From: Filobasidium wieringae
Lineage: Eukaryota; Basidiomycota; Tremellomycetes; Filobasidiales; Filobasidiaceae
Length of the DNA: 56,564 bases
Direction of reading: 5' to 3'
Assembly (NCBI GenBank): GCA_001600055.1
Contig: BCIV01000029.1
Location: 1-56,564 of the forward strand
Both the position numbers and the translations under genes were made by a program. A model generated the notes under the pieces. That model was given only the letters and a program-made list of their open reading frames with translations. It was not told the DNA's origin and did no database searches. Below are positions 38,640-48,582 of this stretch, one piece after another; position 1 is the stretch's first letter; every line of letters begins with the position of its first letter.

Positions 38640-38900
38640 CTCTTTGTTGTGATCCAGTGATAGGTATGATTAGAGCATCACTACCATAAGGTAACATACC
38701 TGGGTATGCTGTGACTCAGTGGTAAGTATGAATCACAACAGGGAACTGATCAAACATAGTACAGAAGATGAAGATGACTTGTACAGGAGAAAAGCAGAAA
38801 CAGAGGGAGGATGTACATAAGAGGAAGAGTGTCATGTGACACTAGGCTGAGGTACATGACACTAGGCTGAGGTCACATAGCGTGATAGCCCTAATCCAAC
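38640..38900. repeat. Dispersed repeat copy; empty site for MITE 1
   Basis: Closest relative of the copy at 28628-29280. It contains GTATGAATCACAACAGGG without the insertion, and its tail GACACTAGGCTGAGGT is itself locally duplicated (38838-38871). Confidence 0.75.
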
Positions 38901-39480
38901 ACTTTTGACTACCTAGACATCGCACTCTTCTTCTTGGTAACATCCAATTAGGTCCAAAGAACCCAACTCATTGAACCAGATTGATAAACAACCACAGATC
39001 ATCAACACAACCTCTGCAATGGGTCCAATCATATTCTGGACCGTTCAACTCCTTGGACCATAGGCATTAACCTACCACACTCTTCAGAATTCAACTCAAT
39101 TTCACAAATAATGAATGACTGTCTTCTCTGCCTTATCAAGCTCTTTGTATCTAAAAAAAAAGCAAAAGGATCCAACTGGATTATTGAAAACAGCTCAGAT
39201 GATTCTTGGTGGTCTGTTATCTATTGTTCTGGTTTTCATCTGCAATTCTTTTCTAGTGTATACACTGAGTAATTTCAGTTGCCTGTACAGGACTGATGGA
39301 GACCCATAGAGGTCCAAGTCCAGTATCACATCTTGTTTACACCTATTGATCTACTAGTTCAAGACATGCTGTGAAGAGATTTCAAATGAGATCTTGCTAA
39401 TTTCGCTCATACAATCATCATTCTTGACCTTTGCACAGAACTCCTCAGATCTGAATCAAGTCAGGGCCATGTTGTCAACA
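38890..39480. mobile_element. Decayed relative of the solo LTR
   Basis: It aligns with the solo LTR over at least 39305-39435 (for example TTTACACCTA, TTCAAGACRT, TGTGAAGAG in order). Four CpG in the solo LTR (in ATCGCATT, GACGTATT, CTCGCTAA, TTCGTTCT) are CA or TG here. The ends are not recognisable. Confidence 0.6.
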
Positions 39481-40368
39481 GAGTCTAGGAGGACTGTATC
39501 AAGGGACTTGTGAAACTGGCACACATCTTTGTACCAATGGGTTGTATAGCAAATAAGGACTTTCCGCTACAACTACCCTACTACAGATTGCCAGAAGACT
39601 TCCAAAGTTGTGGGCTTGGTAGGCAAGTCTTCCATCCCTCAGGAGGCTGCAATGGTGTAAACCAACCTGGCATGCAATAGTGAACAGCCTATAACAAAAT
39701 GATACCAATCTACTGGTAGAACTCTATTTTGAACAAAGTCTGGGGGAGCAGTTAGTAAGGATTAGCATGTCTTGCACAAGGTCTGGACTGGTAGACTTTA
39801 TGACCAATGAAGACCTTTACTACAGCTACACTTTGTTGGGGAGGTGAAAATACACTCAAGTGTAGACCTCAATGGGCAAGTCCACTGTCTCATGGAACTG
39901 CATGATAACAAAGGTTGAACTGACCTCTAATAGCCTTCAACATGTCGTTGCAAACAAACCTATAACAGCTACCCACTGAGACTTCAGTTTGCTAAACCAT
40001 TGAATGGGGACAGATATACTGAATGCTTTTTGGGGAGCCTTGCCAGGAGTTTGTTTTCTTTGCAGAATTACTGGGACTTGTATCAGGCTATGGTCTAGCA
40101 AATGAGTGTGATAACAGATGAAGACCTTTTACAACTATGCTAAGGGGAATGAGAAGGGAGGGGGCTTGATATCAGGAGGATGTGAGGACCACGTCATCAA
40201 CATGTGTCCAGGGGGACTGGTACCAGGGACTGTATGTATGACATATGATGAGGGTGTACAGCGGATCTAGAACTTCTACTACAACTGTGCTACCTAAGGT
40301 CAATGAACAACCTGTAAAATTGTACTGCCTAACTGGCAGTTCTCCAATCACAAAGACTGCATGATGAC

Positions 40369-40934
40369 TAGAGTTGGCAGAAGTCTAAAAGTTCAATTGA
40401 GCTCCTGTTGAACGCGTTCAAAACCGTTTTTATCTGTTAAACTTGAACTGGAACTTAAACTCCTTAGGAGTTGAAAAGTTCAAAGTTTAAACTCCTAGGC
40501 GTTCAGCCGTTCAAAGTTTAAACTCCTAGCCGTTCAGCCGTTCAAAAGTTCATTAGATTCTTGAACTTCCAGAATATTCAGCCCCATCAAGCAAAGCCTC
40601 CAGCAGTAAAACAAATGTTCCTGTAGCTTTGTAGGTGTCCATATGAGGTCTAGTATGCATAGCAGTATGACATCTGCCTTGGTTGGAGACTAAGAAGGGA
40701 AACAAGTGGAAGTTCAAGAGTTCAAAGGAAGTTCAACACTTAAACTTCCCAAAATTGAGTTCAAGTTCAGTAGAGTTCAATAAAAAATTCTGGAAAGTAT
40801 CAAACTTGAACTCCAGATTGAACTTCTTAAAATTGAACGCGTTCAGATTTGAACTTCATAAGTGTTAAGATGTTCAAGAACAGCCGTTTGTTTGTTCATG
40901 TTCAGGCGTTCAAGTTAAACTCGTGCCAACTCTA
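40369..40934. mobile_element. hAT-like MITE 2 (566 bp)
   Basis: The terminal inverted repeats are TAGAGTTGGCA (left) and TGCCAACTCTA (right). The flanking 8-bp sequences ATGATGAC (40361-40368) and GTGATGAC (40935-40942) agree at seven positions. The interior is packed with GTTCAA/TTGAAC hexamers. It is inserted in a repeat whose homologue at about 35160-35400 is uninterrupted at 35356-35363 (GTGATGAC). There is no coding capacity. The termini match MITE 1, but the subterminal hexamer differs. Confidence 0.8.
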
Positions 40935-41168
40935 GTGATGACAGAAGTCACAATGACATGTATATGACCTTAGTATGTAGTCGACAAAGAGCCTATAACA
41001 GAGGATACCCTGACCGCAAATCCCAGTATCACACAACTGGCGTAGCCTACGCTATGTTTATGGGAATGTCCGTGGATGTATCATATCCATAACAAATCCA
41101 ATGGAACCAATTGGATTTTGTTGATTGTTACCTCTAAACAGCCTAGAAGCATAGCTTGCCTTTAACCT

Positions 41169-41804
41169 GTGAAGGTATCACAACCAGGCATCAAGACATT
41201 GATCCACACAGAATGTTCATGCACCAACCAGTTGTTAGGACCGACGGTAACTCCAAAGGAGCAGTCCGAGGACTTAGCAGGCGGTGTCCAGGAGGAAGAG
41301 CAGGCAGGGTTGAACATAGTTTTGATAAGAATGGATGAGAGACTTGAGGTCCACTCATCCGTGATACAACAAAGGAAACAACAAACATGTAGTCCAAGAA
41401 CCTGCTCGGACGATCCCCAGGCAACGCCTACGGAGAAGGCGACACGTATGATACCCGCAATTCACGTTCATAACACCAGTAGAGACAGTGTGCGTTCAGA
41501 ATTTCAACTGAAGTCCTGTTGCATGCAACCAAGACCGATAGGCTTCCAAGAGTTCAAAGTATATTTTCCTAAGCAATCATGCGTGAACACTTGTAGGTTA
41601 TTTCTGTTATTAGAGACAAACAAGTCCGAAATAAAGCGTTTGGTCCGCGCGTACCGCGGTTTTTGCCGCAAACGCCTCACACCTGTCTGCCACGCACCGT
41701 CTCTGCCACGTGACACCACGCGCCTTCGGATCCGAACCAGCCCCTATAGGCGCTTTTCGACAGCCCTATATGAGCGGGTAGGACTCGCGTCGACATCACT
41801 CTAA
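41169..41804 (+). pseudogene. Possible truncated gene at the right edge of the island
   Basis: A 211-codon ORF lies immediately right of the island. Its first ATG is inside the frame and there is no clear 5' exon. It contains a Glu-rich, coiled-coil-like stretch (QEEEQAGLNIVLIRMDERLEV) preceded by ECSCTNQLL. This layout, with cysteines and then a coiled coil, is loosely like the carboxy ends of the six-cysteine genes at 41912 and 44790. I read it as a possible 5'-truncated fragment cut by the island, with low certainty. It may instead be a chance ORF. Confidence 0.3.
41706..41715. promoter_or_regulatory. E-box CACGTGACAC upstream of a six-cysteine gene
   Basis: The same ten bases as at 9927 and 23138, about 200 bp upstream of the ATG at 41912. 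Confidence 0.35.
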
Positions 41805-41911
41805 AGCACTACATATTCAGACGCTCGTGTTCTGATTAGATCATCCGATGGCGGCGTTCAGTTTGCAACGAATCGCCCTTCAAGAAGACATGAATACTTG
41901 TGAGCTATTTC

Positions 41912-42803
41912 ATGCCTTCGTGCTGTCATCAAGTGGATCAACCACCCATACGATACCACTCTCTAGACCGTGAGGCTAAAATCGTCTCTTTGGACGACTT
42001 GGAGGACGACGAGGAAGTGATCGCGGCCTTTTTCGCTGTTGAAGATTCTGAGGATGGAGAGGTGCCTTTTGCGAATCGAAATGTATCTAAACCTCCGTTC
42101 CATTCTGAGTTACACCGTATCGCACCCTCTTCCGTTATCTCGGCAGAAAGGATGAACAGTCAAGCACACGTGATTCAGACGGACACGACCGGGCAAGAGG
42201 ACATCGCCATCGCAACTGCTAACACTGGACGCCGTGGGATTTTGATCATCAATAAGAACGGTACCGGCAAACGGATTCCTCCGGTCTTGACTTGGGAGAA
42301 CGCTTTGACTAAGGTGAGTTTTTCCCGGATGATACTTGAGCTCTCACTGAGTCACAGTATCTAGTCATACAAGAAATCCGTTCTCGACGGTGTAACCATT
42401 CTTCATGAAAGGGACGACCAGTGCAGTTGCTGTCAAAAGTTAGACAAGGCCAATTGGACAGCTAAAGCCGGATCTCGGGATCTTGTCGGTTGCTTCTCGA
42501 CTTTGGATAGAGACGTCCGTTGTTTGCAATGCCTATTGAGTGAGCAAACCCTTTTTCATATCATATGAGCCTCACACTTAAACAGAAGGTTTTATTTTCA
42601 CCTCAGGAACGGACAAATGTAGTTTTTCCTCGAACGGGTCAACTTCTCTCACTGCGGTGATGAACAAACTCAAAGTCGAAGAGACCAAGAGTGAATCGCT
42701 CTCGAAGAGGTTGGAAATACTCGAGGCGGACCACAAAGCCCTCAAATCGGCTTGCGGCGGGTCTAACGTGATTCCCAGCGATAGGAAAAGACCTCGTATT
42801 TGA
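41912..42803 (+). CDS. Six-cysteine (expanded Zn2Cys6-like) protein, member A
   Basis: Three exons (41912-42313, 42365-42539, 42607-42803) sum to 774 nt, 257 aa. The amino end starts MPSCCHQVDQPP and has an acidic run (DDLEDDEEV). A motif GILIINKNGTGKRIPP precedes a phase-0 intron. The cysteine module follows: C154-X2-C157-X19-C177-X9-C187-X2-C190-X6-C197, with an extra C156. The segments read QCSCC, SRDLVGCF and CLQCLLRTDKC, the last split by a phase-1 intron. A predicted coiled coil (NKLKVEETKSESLSKRLEIL) and a basic end (DRKRPRI), resembling a nuclear signal, close the protein. This compact member looks like the minimal form of the family. An alternative start at 41890 with a 34-nt intron is possible. 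Confidence 0.8.
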
Positions 42804-43314
42804 GGATGGCCTTCAGTGACCGAGGTGAGATAGATCTGAAGCATGTCATGTTTGCTCTAAGTTGATCGTGAGATTGCCATAAATTGAACGCGCCAGACAG
42901 TTACTTGCTCATTCCAGGACATCTTCTCCATACAACGAATCTCTGTAGATAATTTGTAGAGATTTGGATTCGCGGTTTTACGAGATATCATAGTTCAGAG
43001 TCAACCGATCCTTTCCACATGAAGTCGCAGTTCCATATCATTAAGCTCTAAGATCGTTTTGCGAAGAGTTGTCTATGCGAAGACACGTCTATTCGAAACA
43101 CTAGTCAATTATATATGTGAATCGACAAAGCGGTAGTAATACACGAGTATCAATTGCGAACCGCAAGCCGTTCTGACTGGTACAACGGATGTCCTCTTCG
43201 TCGATTACTTGTGAAAGTGGAGAAATGAAGTAGAGGAGACGTCCTGGATAATATGGAAGTGTTCAATTTCAATCCGCACATACACACTGCCTGCGACACT
43301 CACGAAGGAAGTAT
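42804..43314. other. Convergent intergenic region
   Basis: About 510 bp between two convergent genes. Nothing recognised. Confidence 0.4.
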
Positions 43315-44462
43315 CTAGCGTACGAGCAATCCATCCATGGCTGCGCAGATCGAGGGTTCATAATCACCTTCTTCGATCTTTCCGAGAAGTATCCCCCTGC
43401 GAGTCATAAGAAATTGAGGTGATGCCCAATCTCCAAGAGGATCGGGTGACTCCGCTACTACCGGCTTCGCGGCTGGTAGCAAATGGTTAATCTGGAAAGA
43501 TGCCGAGGAAGCAGAATCTGGGACGAGCCATTCTGATGTGTAGCTGGGAGGTGGTCTGATGGTTGGCGCTGAGGTAGTCGTGCTCCTCGAATAAGGTGAG
43601 GAGTATTTGGGAACCTTTATCGTCGAGACATGGCCGACATCTAGATGGGAAACGTTCACTTCATCAACGGTGGCCATTTATGATTCCAAATACACTCACC
43701 TTCCGTCATATTTATTGGTCCCTTTCCCTGAGTACAACGTCGAACTTCACTAAGCCACGATTCGATGCGATCCTGGGCTTGAGCTGCCGACGGCCATTCT
43801 CCTGTACCAATCGTGTTGTCGTCATTGCCTCTAGCGGTCTTTTCTCCAAGTTCTGCGACGAAAGTCAGAGGACCTTGTGCCTCGGCTTCTGATTCGATCC
43901 CAGCTCGAACCGAACGATGAGCTCTTCTTTTAAACTCGACGTAGGGTAAACCCTTCTCATTTACGCCCCTGATCACGGCGGAACGCGGCTGTCTAGTCCG
44001 TTTAGTTTGGAAGACGGTAAGGGGATCTGTTGTAGCTCTTAGTTTCCGGATCTTGGAATGATCTGGAAAAGGTATAGTCCCGGTGGACAGCACTGGACTA
44101 TCCTTTGGGTCAAGGAGTAGGAGTTTCGAAGGTTGGTGTGCTGTGACTATCCCGTTGTCCCCAAACTTCTGAGTGACTGCCTTCCAGCGATCATCGACAT
44201 ATCCAGTTGTGACCGCGAATGTGGGAGAAGTAAAGTCGTAGTCAGGAGGTAGAGTCTCGCGCAGTTCTAGAGATCCTGCTGGAATTTGCTGAGGATTCGA
44301 CCGGTATAGGTGGGGCAAGTTCACGGTTGAACGGCTCACGACAGTCGAGTTCGTTCTGGGTTGCTGTAATGCTGAGGCATTCTCGGGCAGATTGTTGCGG
44401 AGGAAGCTCACGACGGAAGTGGTGCTACGTCGTGGTCGGTTGATCTCGTCGCTCCGAAGCAT
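43315..44462 (-). CDS. Unrecognised 362-aa protein
   Basis: Two exons (44462-43700 and 43640-43315) sum to 1089 nt. The intron at 43641-43699 has GTGAGT and TCTAG ends. The protein starts MLRSDEINRPRRSTTSV. It contains a basic segment (KRTRQPRSAVIRGVNEKG, then EFKRRAHRS) and a probable amphipathic helix (AAQAQDRIESWLSEVRR). The carboxy part is Ser/Pro/Thr-rich, ending CAAMDGLLVR. I find no known domain and no cysteine module, although it sits between two six-cysteine genes and has a similar low-complexity character. Confidence 0.65.
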
Positions 44463-44789
44463 GTCTACGGTGTTGTGGTTCTGAACCGCATATCGAGGTG
44501 GATGTAGTTGGGAATAGCGACAAGTCGAGGATCAATTCACGTTCTGGGGTGAAACGATGCTCATCAAACTAAAGACACTGTCTAGATCCGTTTCGCAAAC
44601 GTATATATTTAATATGTATCGTGGCCCGCAGCTTCGTTTCCAAAGGAGCCTGGTCTGTCATGTTCGAAGACGTTCTACACGACAAAAACCGCGTCATAGC
44701 TTCGCACTGTGAACGTTACATACAGGCCTCAGATCCGTCAAGTTCCCTTTACTGATCTTCGGTACATCTCAAAATATAAAACCACAGAT
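44463..44789. other. Intergenic stretch
   Basis: About 330 bp between two minus-strand genes. A TATATATT-like run near 44608 may belong to the promoter of the gene ending at 44462. Confidence 0.35.
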
Positions 44790-45912
44790 CTAGTTATCTT
44801 CGTCATCACCCGAACTACTGGCTCTTATGCGATACCGTCCTTTGCTCATCTGCTCTACCTGTCCTCTCAGAGTGGATATTTCGATGGATTGGCGTATACC
44901 GAGCATTTTGAGCGACTCGCAGCTCTCTTCTAAGCGTGTGATACGGTCATGATCCTTGGTAGGCGTTTTGGTAGGCTTCCTTTTCTTCTGCTCTACCAGT
45001 GAACAATGTCCCGACTGTAAGAGACACTGCAAACACTTGCCGCCGCCATCAACTGCCTGGAAGCAACCGACGAAATCACGACTGCTGCCCTTTTTTCCGG
45101 CCCATCCTTGCTCCTCGTGGTTTATGCACGATGCACATTGATCTTCTCCTTCTAATAACTTATGTTCAAAGGATTCCCGCCGAGCATTGTAAAGCTGTTA
45201 CGAGAATGAACAGCAGTGAAGTGTGAGACGGTGAACGGATCAATATCACGTCGATCGCAATTTACTAACCTTGCATCTGTCCGTATCACCGGCGACAGCG
45301 GGAGGGATTCTTGCGCCCTTCGAGTTATACTCTTTCAATAGCACAGCTCCTTTGCTTCGCGAGGCAGCAGTAGCAGTAGCTGTCGTTCACGTCGATCAGC
45401 GACGATTTTAGTTCCAAAGCGATGATAAAATGCACTATACCTGTGCTGATCGGTGATTCTTGCAAAGGTGATCCTTCCAAGGTACTGTGGACGGTTCGTT
45501 CTCCTTCTGCAGTATGATCAGGCTGCTCCGGCGATCTATGATTGTCATCCATTTGAACAGAGTCCATCCTGGATCTCTCGCTTCCTGCGTCCGAACTCGA
45601 CCCGAGGTGCTGCTCTTTGGTGTGTGCGCCGATGAAGGCCATCCCTTCTTGAGTAAACAAACGAGGTCTGTTGGGGATTCGCCTGGAAGAAGTGTGATCG
45701 TTGCCGAACTTGGCTTTGAAAGGGTGTTTGCGTTGGGGTTGTTGTGTGGTAAAGACATCCGTAGTTTCGGAGCGAACAGGAGAAGTGATGGGTTTGGAGC
45801 GTTTCTTCCTCGCACTCGCATTGTGCTTTTTATTGTATCCCGGCCTATTGTACGATTCACTGTTTGAGTCAGCAGTGATTGGGTTGTTACTAAGAGGATT
45901 CCGATGAAAGGC
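44790..45912 (-). CDS. Six-cysteine (expanded Zn2Cys6-like) protein, member B (5' end unresolved)
   Basis: The three downstream exons are clear: about 45912-45441, 45379-45270 and 45194-44790, joined in phase. The upstream exon contains KKHNASARKKRSKP, a likely nuclear signal, and a polar linker. Exon two carries KGAVLLKEYNSKGARIPP, matching the IPP motif of the gene at 41912, and also ends in a phase-0 intron. Exon three has the module: CASC, X20, C, X9, CLQC, X6, C, reading GSSRDFVGCF and CLQCLLQSGHC. A basic segment, a coiled coil (DRITRLEESCESLKML) and an acidic end (SSSGDDEDN) follow. No ATG is in frame at the 5' end, so at least one short upstream exon is missing from this model. Confidence 0.75.
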
Positions 45913-46660
45913 CTGGAGGGCCCAAGTGAAAACTGTTGATTAGCTGATCAATGCAAAGCCTCGTACGAGTTCGGGTCGTCCCAGTGATGGCGCTGCTTCC
46001 GCTGTCGCCTATAGGGGGAGCGCGTCCTCCTATCGGGGCAAATCGGACAAATATCGGACCCGATCACCCGATATCGGGGCCGCCCGAGTTGATCGCAGCG
46101 AGGAATTGCCTGGCAGGATTTCAACCGCTTCGCCCTTCGACTACAGTGCAGCTGCAGGTCCACAAGAAACAGATTCACTACAGCTCCTAGGGATCAGTAG
46201 TATACCGCATTGGCCGTTCGAATGTTTGCTAACGGAAAACAGTTTCGTCTGGTAGTGGGGACAGTCGTTCGAATACCGTGTATTCCGTGTATTCCTTCTC
46301 TCTGTCAATAATAATGATATTGCACGAGAACACATGTTAGAGCATCTCTCGGTAGGAGACATGAAGGAATCGATGGGGTTCACGTAGGATAAGGAATTTA
46401 CGATTGGTCCGCCGTCGTAAGCCCACTTTCATCTAAGCAAGACCGCGGCATGAGTGGGGACGATGCAACTCAAACTCCGTCATCACGTGATCATGTCAGT
46501 TGGCCATTGCTACTCAGGTGCCATCTCAAGAGACCTTGCATATAGTCTAAGGGTGTCCGGTAGCGTCAAGCTGATCATTGTGATGTTTGATCGCGGGTGG
46601 AAGAAGTGTTATCATCTTCTCTTCCTTTCGATATATTGCCCAAGCGTAGAACTACTGATT
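45913..46660. other. Stretch without a supported gene
   Basis: It probably contains the missing 5' exon of the gene at 44790-45912. A GC-rich run at 46020-46090 holds a perfect 12-bp palindrome, CCCGATATCGGG. Nothing else is supported. Confidence 0.35.
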
Positions 46661-46974
46661 GATCTCGTCTCGAACGGCAATGAATTGGACACAACATGCT
46701 CAGCGATGAAAACTATACCGAATGCGTCGAGATCTCATGCATTGAATGCTCCAGAAACGTTAATCACTAAAGTTGAAAGTGATTTCATTGAGCAGCCGAC
46801 AACAGGGGTGCTAACGAGCTATTTTGTGAGTATGGTTCAAGTTTCATCGTTTAGCGATCGACGATATATACGACAATCCTTGATGAGCAAGCTAGTGTCG
46901 ACCATCTCATGGACTTTCACGATCCTCGTTTCAAAGAATTGAGAGGTACGCACTCACCGTCTTTGTTCCGGTAA
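46660..46974 (+). CDS. Possible small spliced gene (weak)
   Basis: An open frame ends TTGVLTSYF at a GTGAGT donor (46827), with an acceptor TTTAG at 46854. The next exon reads TTILDEQASVDHLMDFHDPRF and stops at 46974. The start is unclear; one option is an ATG reading MLSDENYTECVEISC. It overlaps the 3' end of the minus-strand gene at 46931 by about 40 bp, and the minus strand is also partly open here. At most one reading may be real. Confidence 0.22.
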
Positions 46975-48299
46975 AAGAGTTCCCTGGAAGATCCAGAGCC
47001 GGCACATGTAGAATACGTGGATGGACGGCGATGAGTTGTATCAGTGTCTTCAAGGGCCGATCCGGCAATCGTCCAGGTAGCATCGTGACAGGAGGGACGC
47101 GATTTATAGGTGGGTGGAAAGTATGATACTGATCTGGGCGATGTTGTTGGACGGAAGGTTGCAGCTCTCTACGGTGGAGATGACTGCTTTTGATTATGAT
47201 CAGTGCGCGGGGTGGATAGTGTATGAGAGTCGATGTTCGATCGTGATAACGGTCAAGGTTTGCCGATCCGCATGAGAAGGTCTTGCGGTACGCAGAGCGA
47301 AACCGAGCTCTGCGATAGGTTTAGCAGGCGTGAAAGATCAGCTCGATGAAGCCGATATGACTGGTATAACGGGAGCTTACCAGGTTGCTGCACGGTAGAG
47401 CGGGAGTACGTTTGTCTTTGGGGCATTGCAAGGTTGAGGATGACGTCTAGTAACAGGTTGCTCCGTCGGATCTCTTTGTAATTTCGAAATGGCTGGGATG
47501 GGTGTCGAGATTGAAGAAATGCAAAGTTCCGTCCGAAGCGGCTTGTAAGAGTACTTGAAAAGAACTATTTCCGCAAGGCTGGAATCAGCTAGCTGGAAGA
47601 ATAGGTAGATATGCAAAGTTCGAAGCATCGGCTCACTTTGGTGACCAGTCAGACAAAGCACCTAGCTAACGGTACTGGCTGGGAAGAGATGGCTTCTTGT
47701 GAGGTGTATGTACATAGCCATGGTCGGTGGGTGTCTCAGAAAGTCGAGGATGCAACCGTAGGCCGAGTTATGCTTTGGCGGAGAACGTTGCTAGCCGGCG
47801 AGAGTGACGGAAAACACTTGATACCGGGTTGCTCCACGGGTGCTTGATGGTGTCATTGTGTTCGGCTGGCTGAGGAGTGGGTTGGGAAAGAGGAGGAGCC
47901 AAAGCTGTAGACTGATATCAAGGTCAACACAATAAATGTGAATCTCGATGGATATGGATGGTCTTACTGACAATAGCAGCCCTGGTTTCTGTACTCGATG
48001 ACGGGTAGGTAAGAGGTTGGCGGTGTGATAGGTAGAGATTGCGAATTGCGGACCTGTTGAAGTGATGAAGGCTATATAGATATGGTCATGCGGTCAAACT
48101 TAGAAGACCTACGACCTACCGTTGTGCACTTTGCTCGGACGAACGTCAGAGGGGCGACGATGGGCGACTTGTGGTGATTCAAGTCATTGTGAGAAGGTCC
48201 AGAGAATGAGGGAAGATTGGAGTCTCGATGTAATTCGAGTGACTGCGGTTTGCTGGCGATGACAGCACAGCTCCCTAGGTCCGACGATGATGCGGACAA
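46931..48299 (-). CDS. Unrecognised multi-exon gene (partial model)
   Basis: Individually short frames join by good splice sites. A first block ends PLTFVRAKC before a GTAGGT donor. Next comes an exon starting VRNSQSLPITPP and ending QGCYCQ before GTAAGA, then one reading HFGSSSFPTHSSAEHND. The two 3' exons are best supported: 47564-47381 (NYKEIRRSNLLLDVILNLAM) and 47307-46931 (RPLKTLIQLIAVHPRILHV). They are joined in phase across an intron with a GTAAGC donor and a CTAAAC branch site. The start and the middle exon (47570-47830) are unresolved. No domain is recognised. It is divergent from the HhH-GPD gene. The last exon may be spliced at GTGAGT (46957) instead of reading to the stop. Confidence 0.42.
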
Positions 48300-48582
48300 G
48301 AGGATGATGTGATGTCCACCGTGCCGTCGATGTCCGCTCTTCCACCACGTGAAGGCGCGGCGCGCGGTGAGTCAGACGTCCGTGAGTCAGGCTCGGGCGG
48401 TGATCGGTCGATTGCTCATCTGACCTTTGTACAATCAGCGCAGCCAGGCCAGCGAGCAATTGGCAGAGAGTACTGCTCTCAGCGATGGAACCGTCCTCTT
48501 CCACGATGGGAACACCCTCTTCCTTCCACATCGTTCCCTCGCTCTACATCCACCCCGCCGACCTCACAGCTGCTCATCCGCC

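Larger units (their letters stand above)
28140..41060. repeat. Gene-free, CpG-depleted repeat island
   Basis: About 13 kb with no convincing gene, low GC and strong CpG depletion in its main part (about 30.3-41.0 kb). I counted two CpG in 34201-34860, against seven in the single 60-base line 48301-48360. TG and CA are correspondingly common. Diverged repeats occur in both orientations, including a CCTGTTGTGATTC palindrome family, copies ending GACACTAGGCTGAGGT, an LTR and two MITEs. This is the signature of an old, methylated or otherwise mutated heterochromatic region. Whether it is pericentromeric, subtelomeric or just a nested-repeat island cannot be told from this window. Confidence 0.8.

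Noticed and set aside
28140..41060. Calling the island a centromere
   Set aside because: Size, gene absence and CpG loss would fit, but no centromere-specific retroelement or chromatin evidence is available in the sequence, and the window may hold a smaller nested-repeat island.
46020..46090. GC-rich palindrome CCCGATATCGGG as a terminator or origin
   Set aside because: A single 12-bp palindrome without other features; no role can be supported.
46454..46942. 162-codon plus-strand ORF as a single-exon gene
   Set aside because: It opens from a non-ATG codon, its first half is hydrophobic and irregular, and a GTGAGT donor at 46827 shifts the protein-like reading to another frame.
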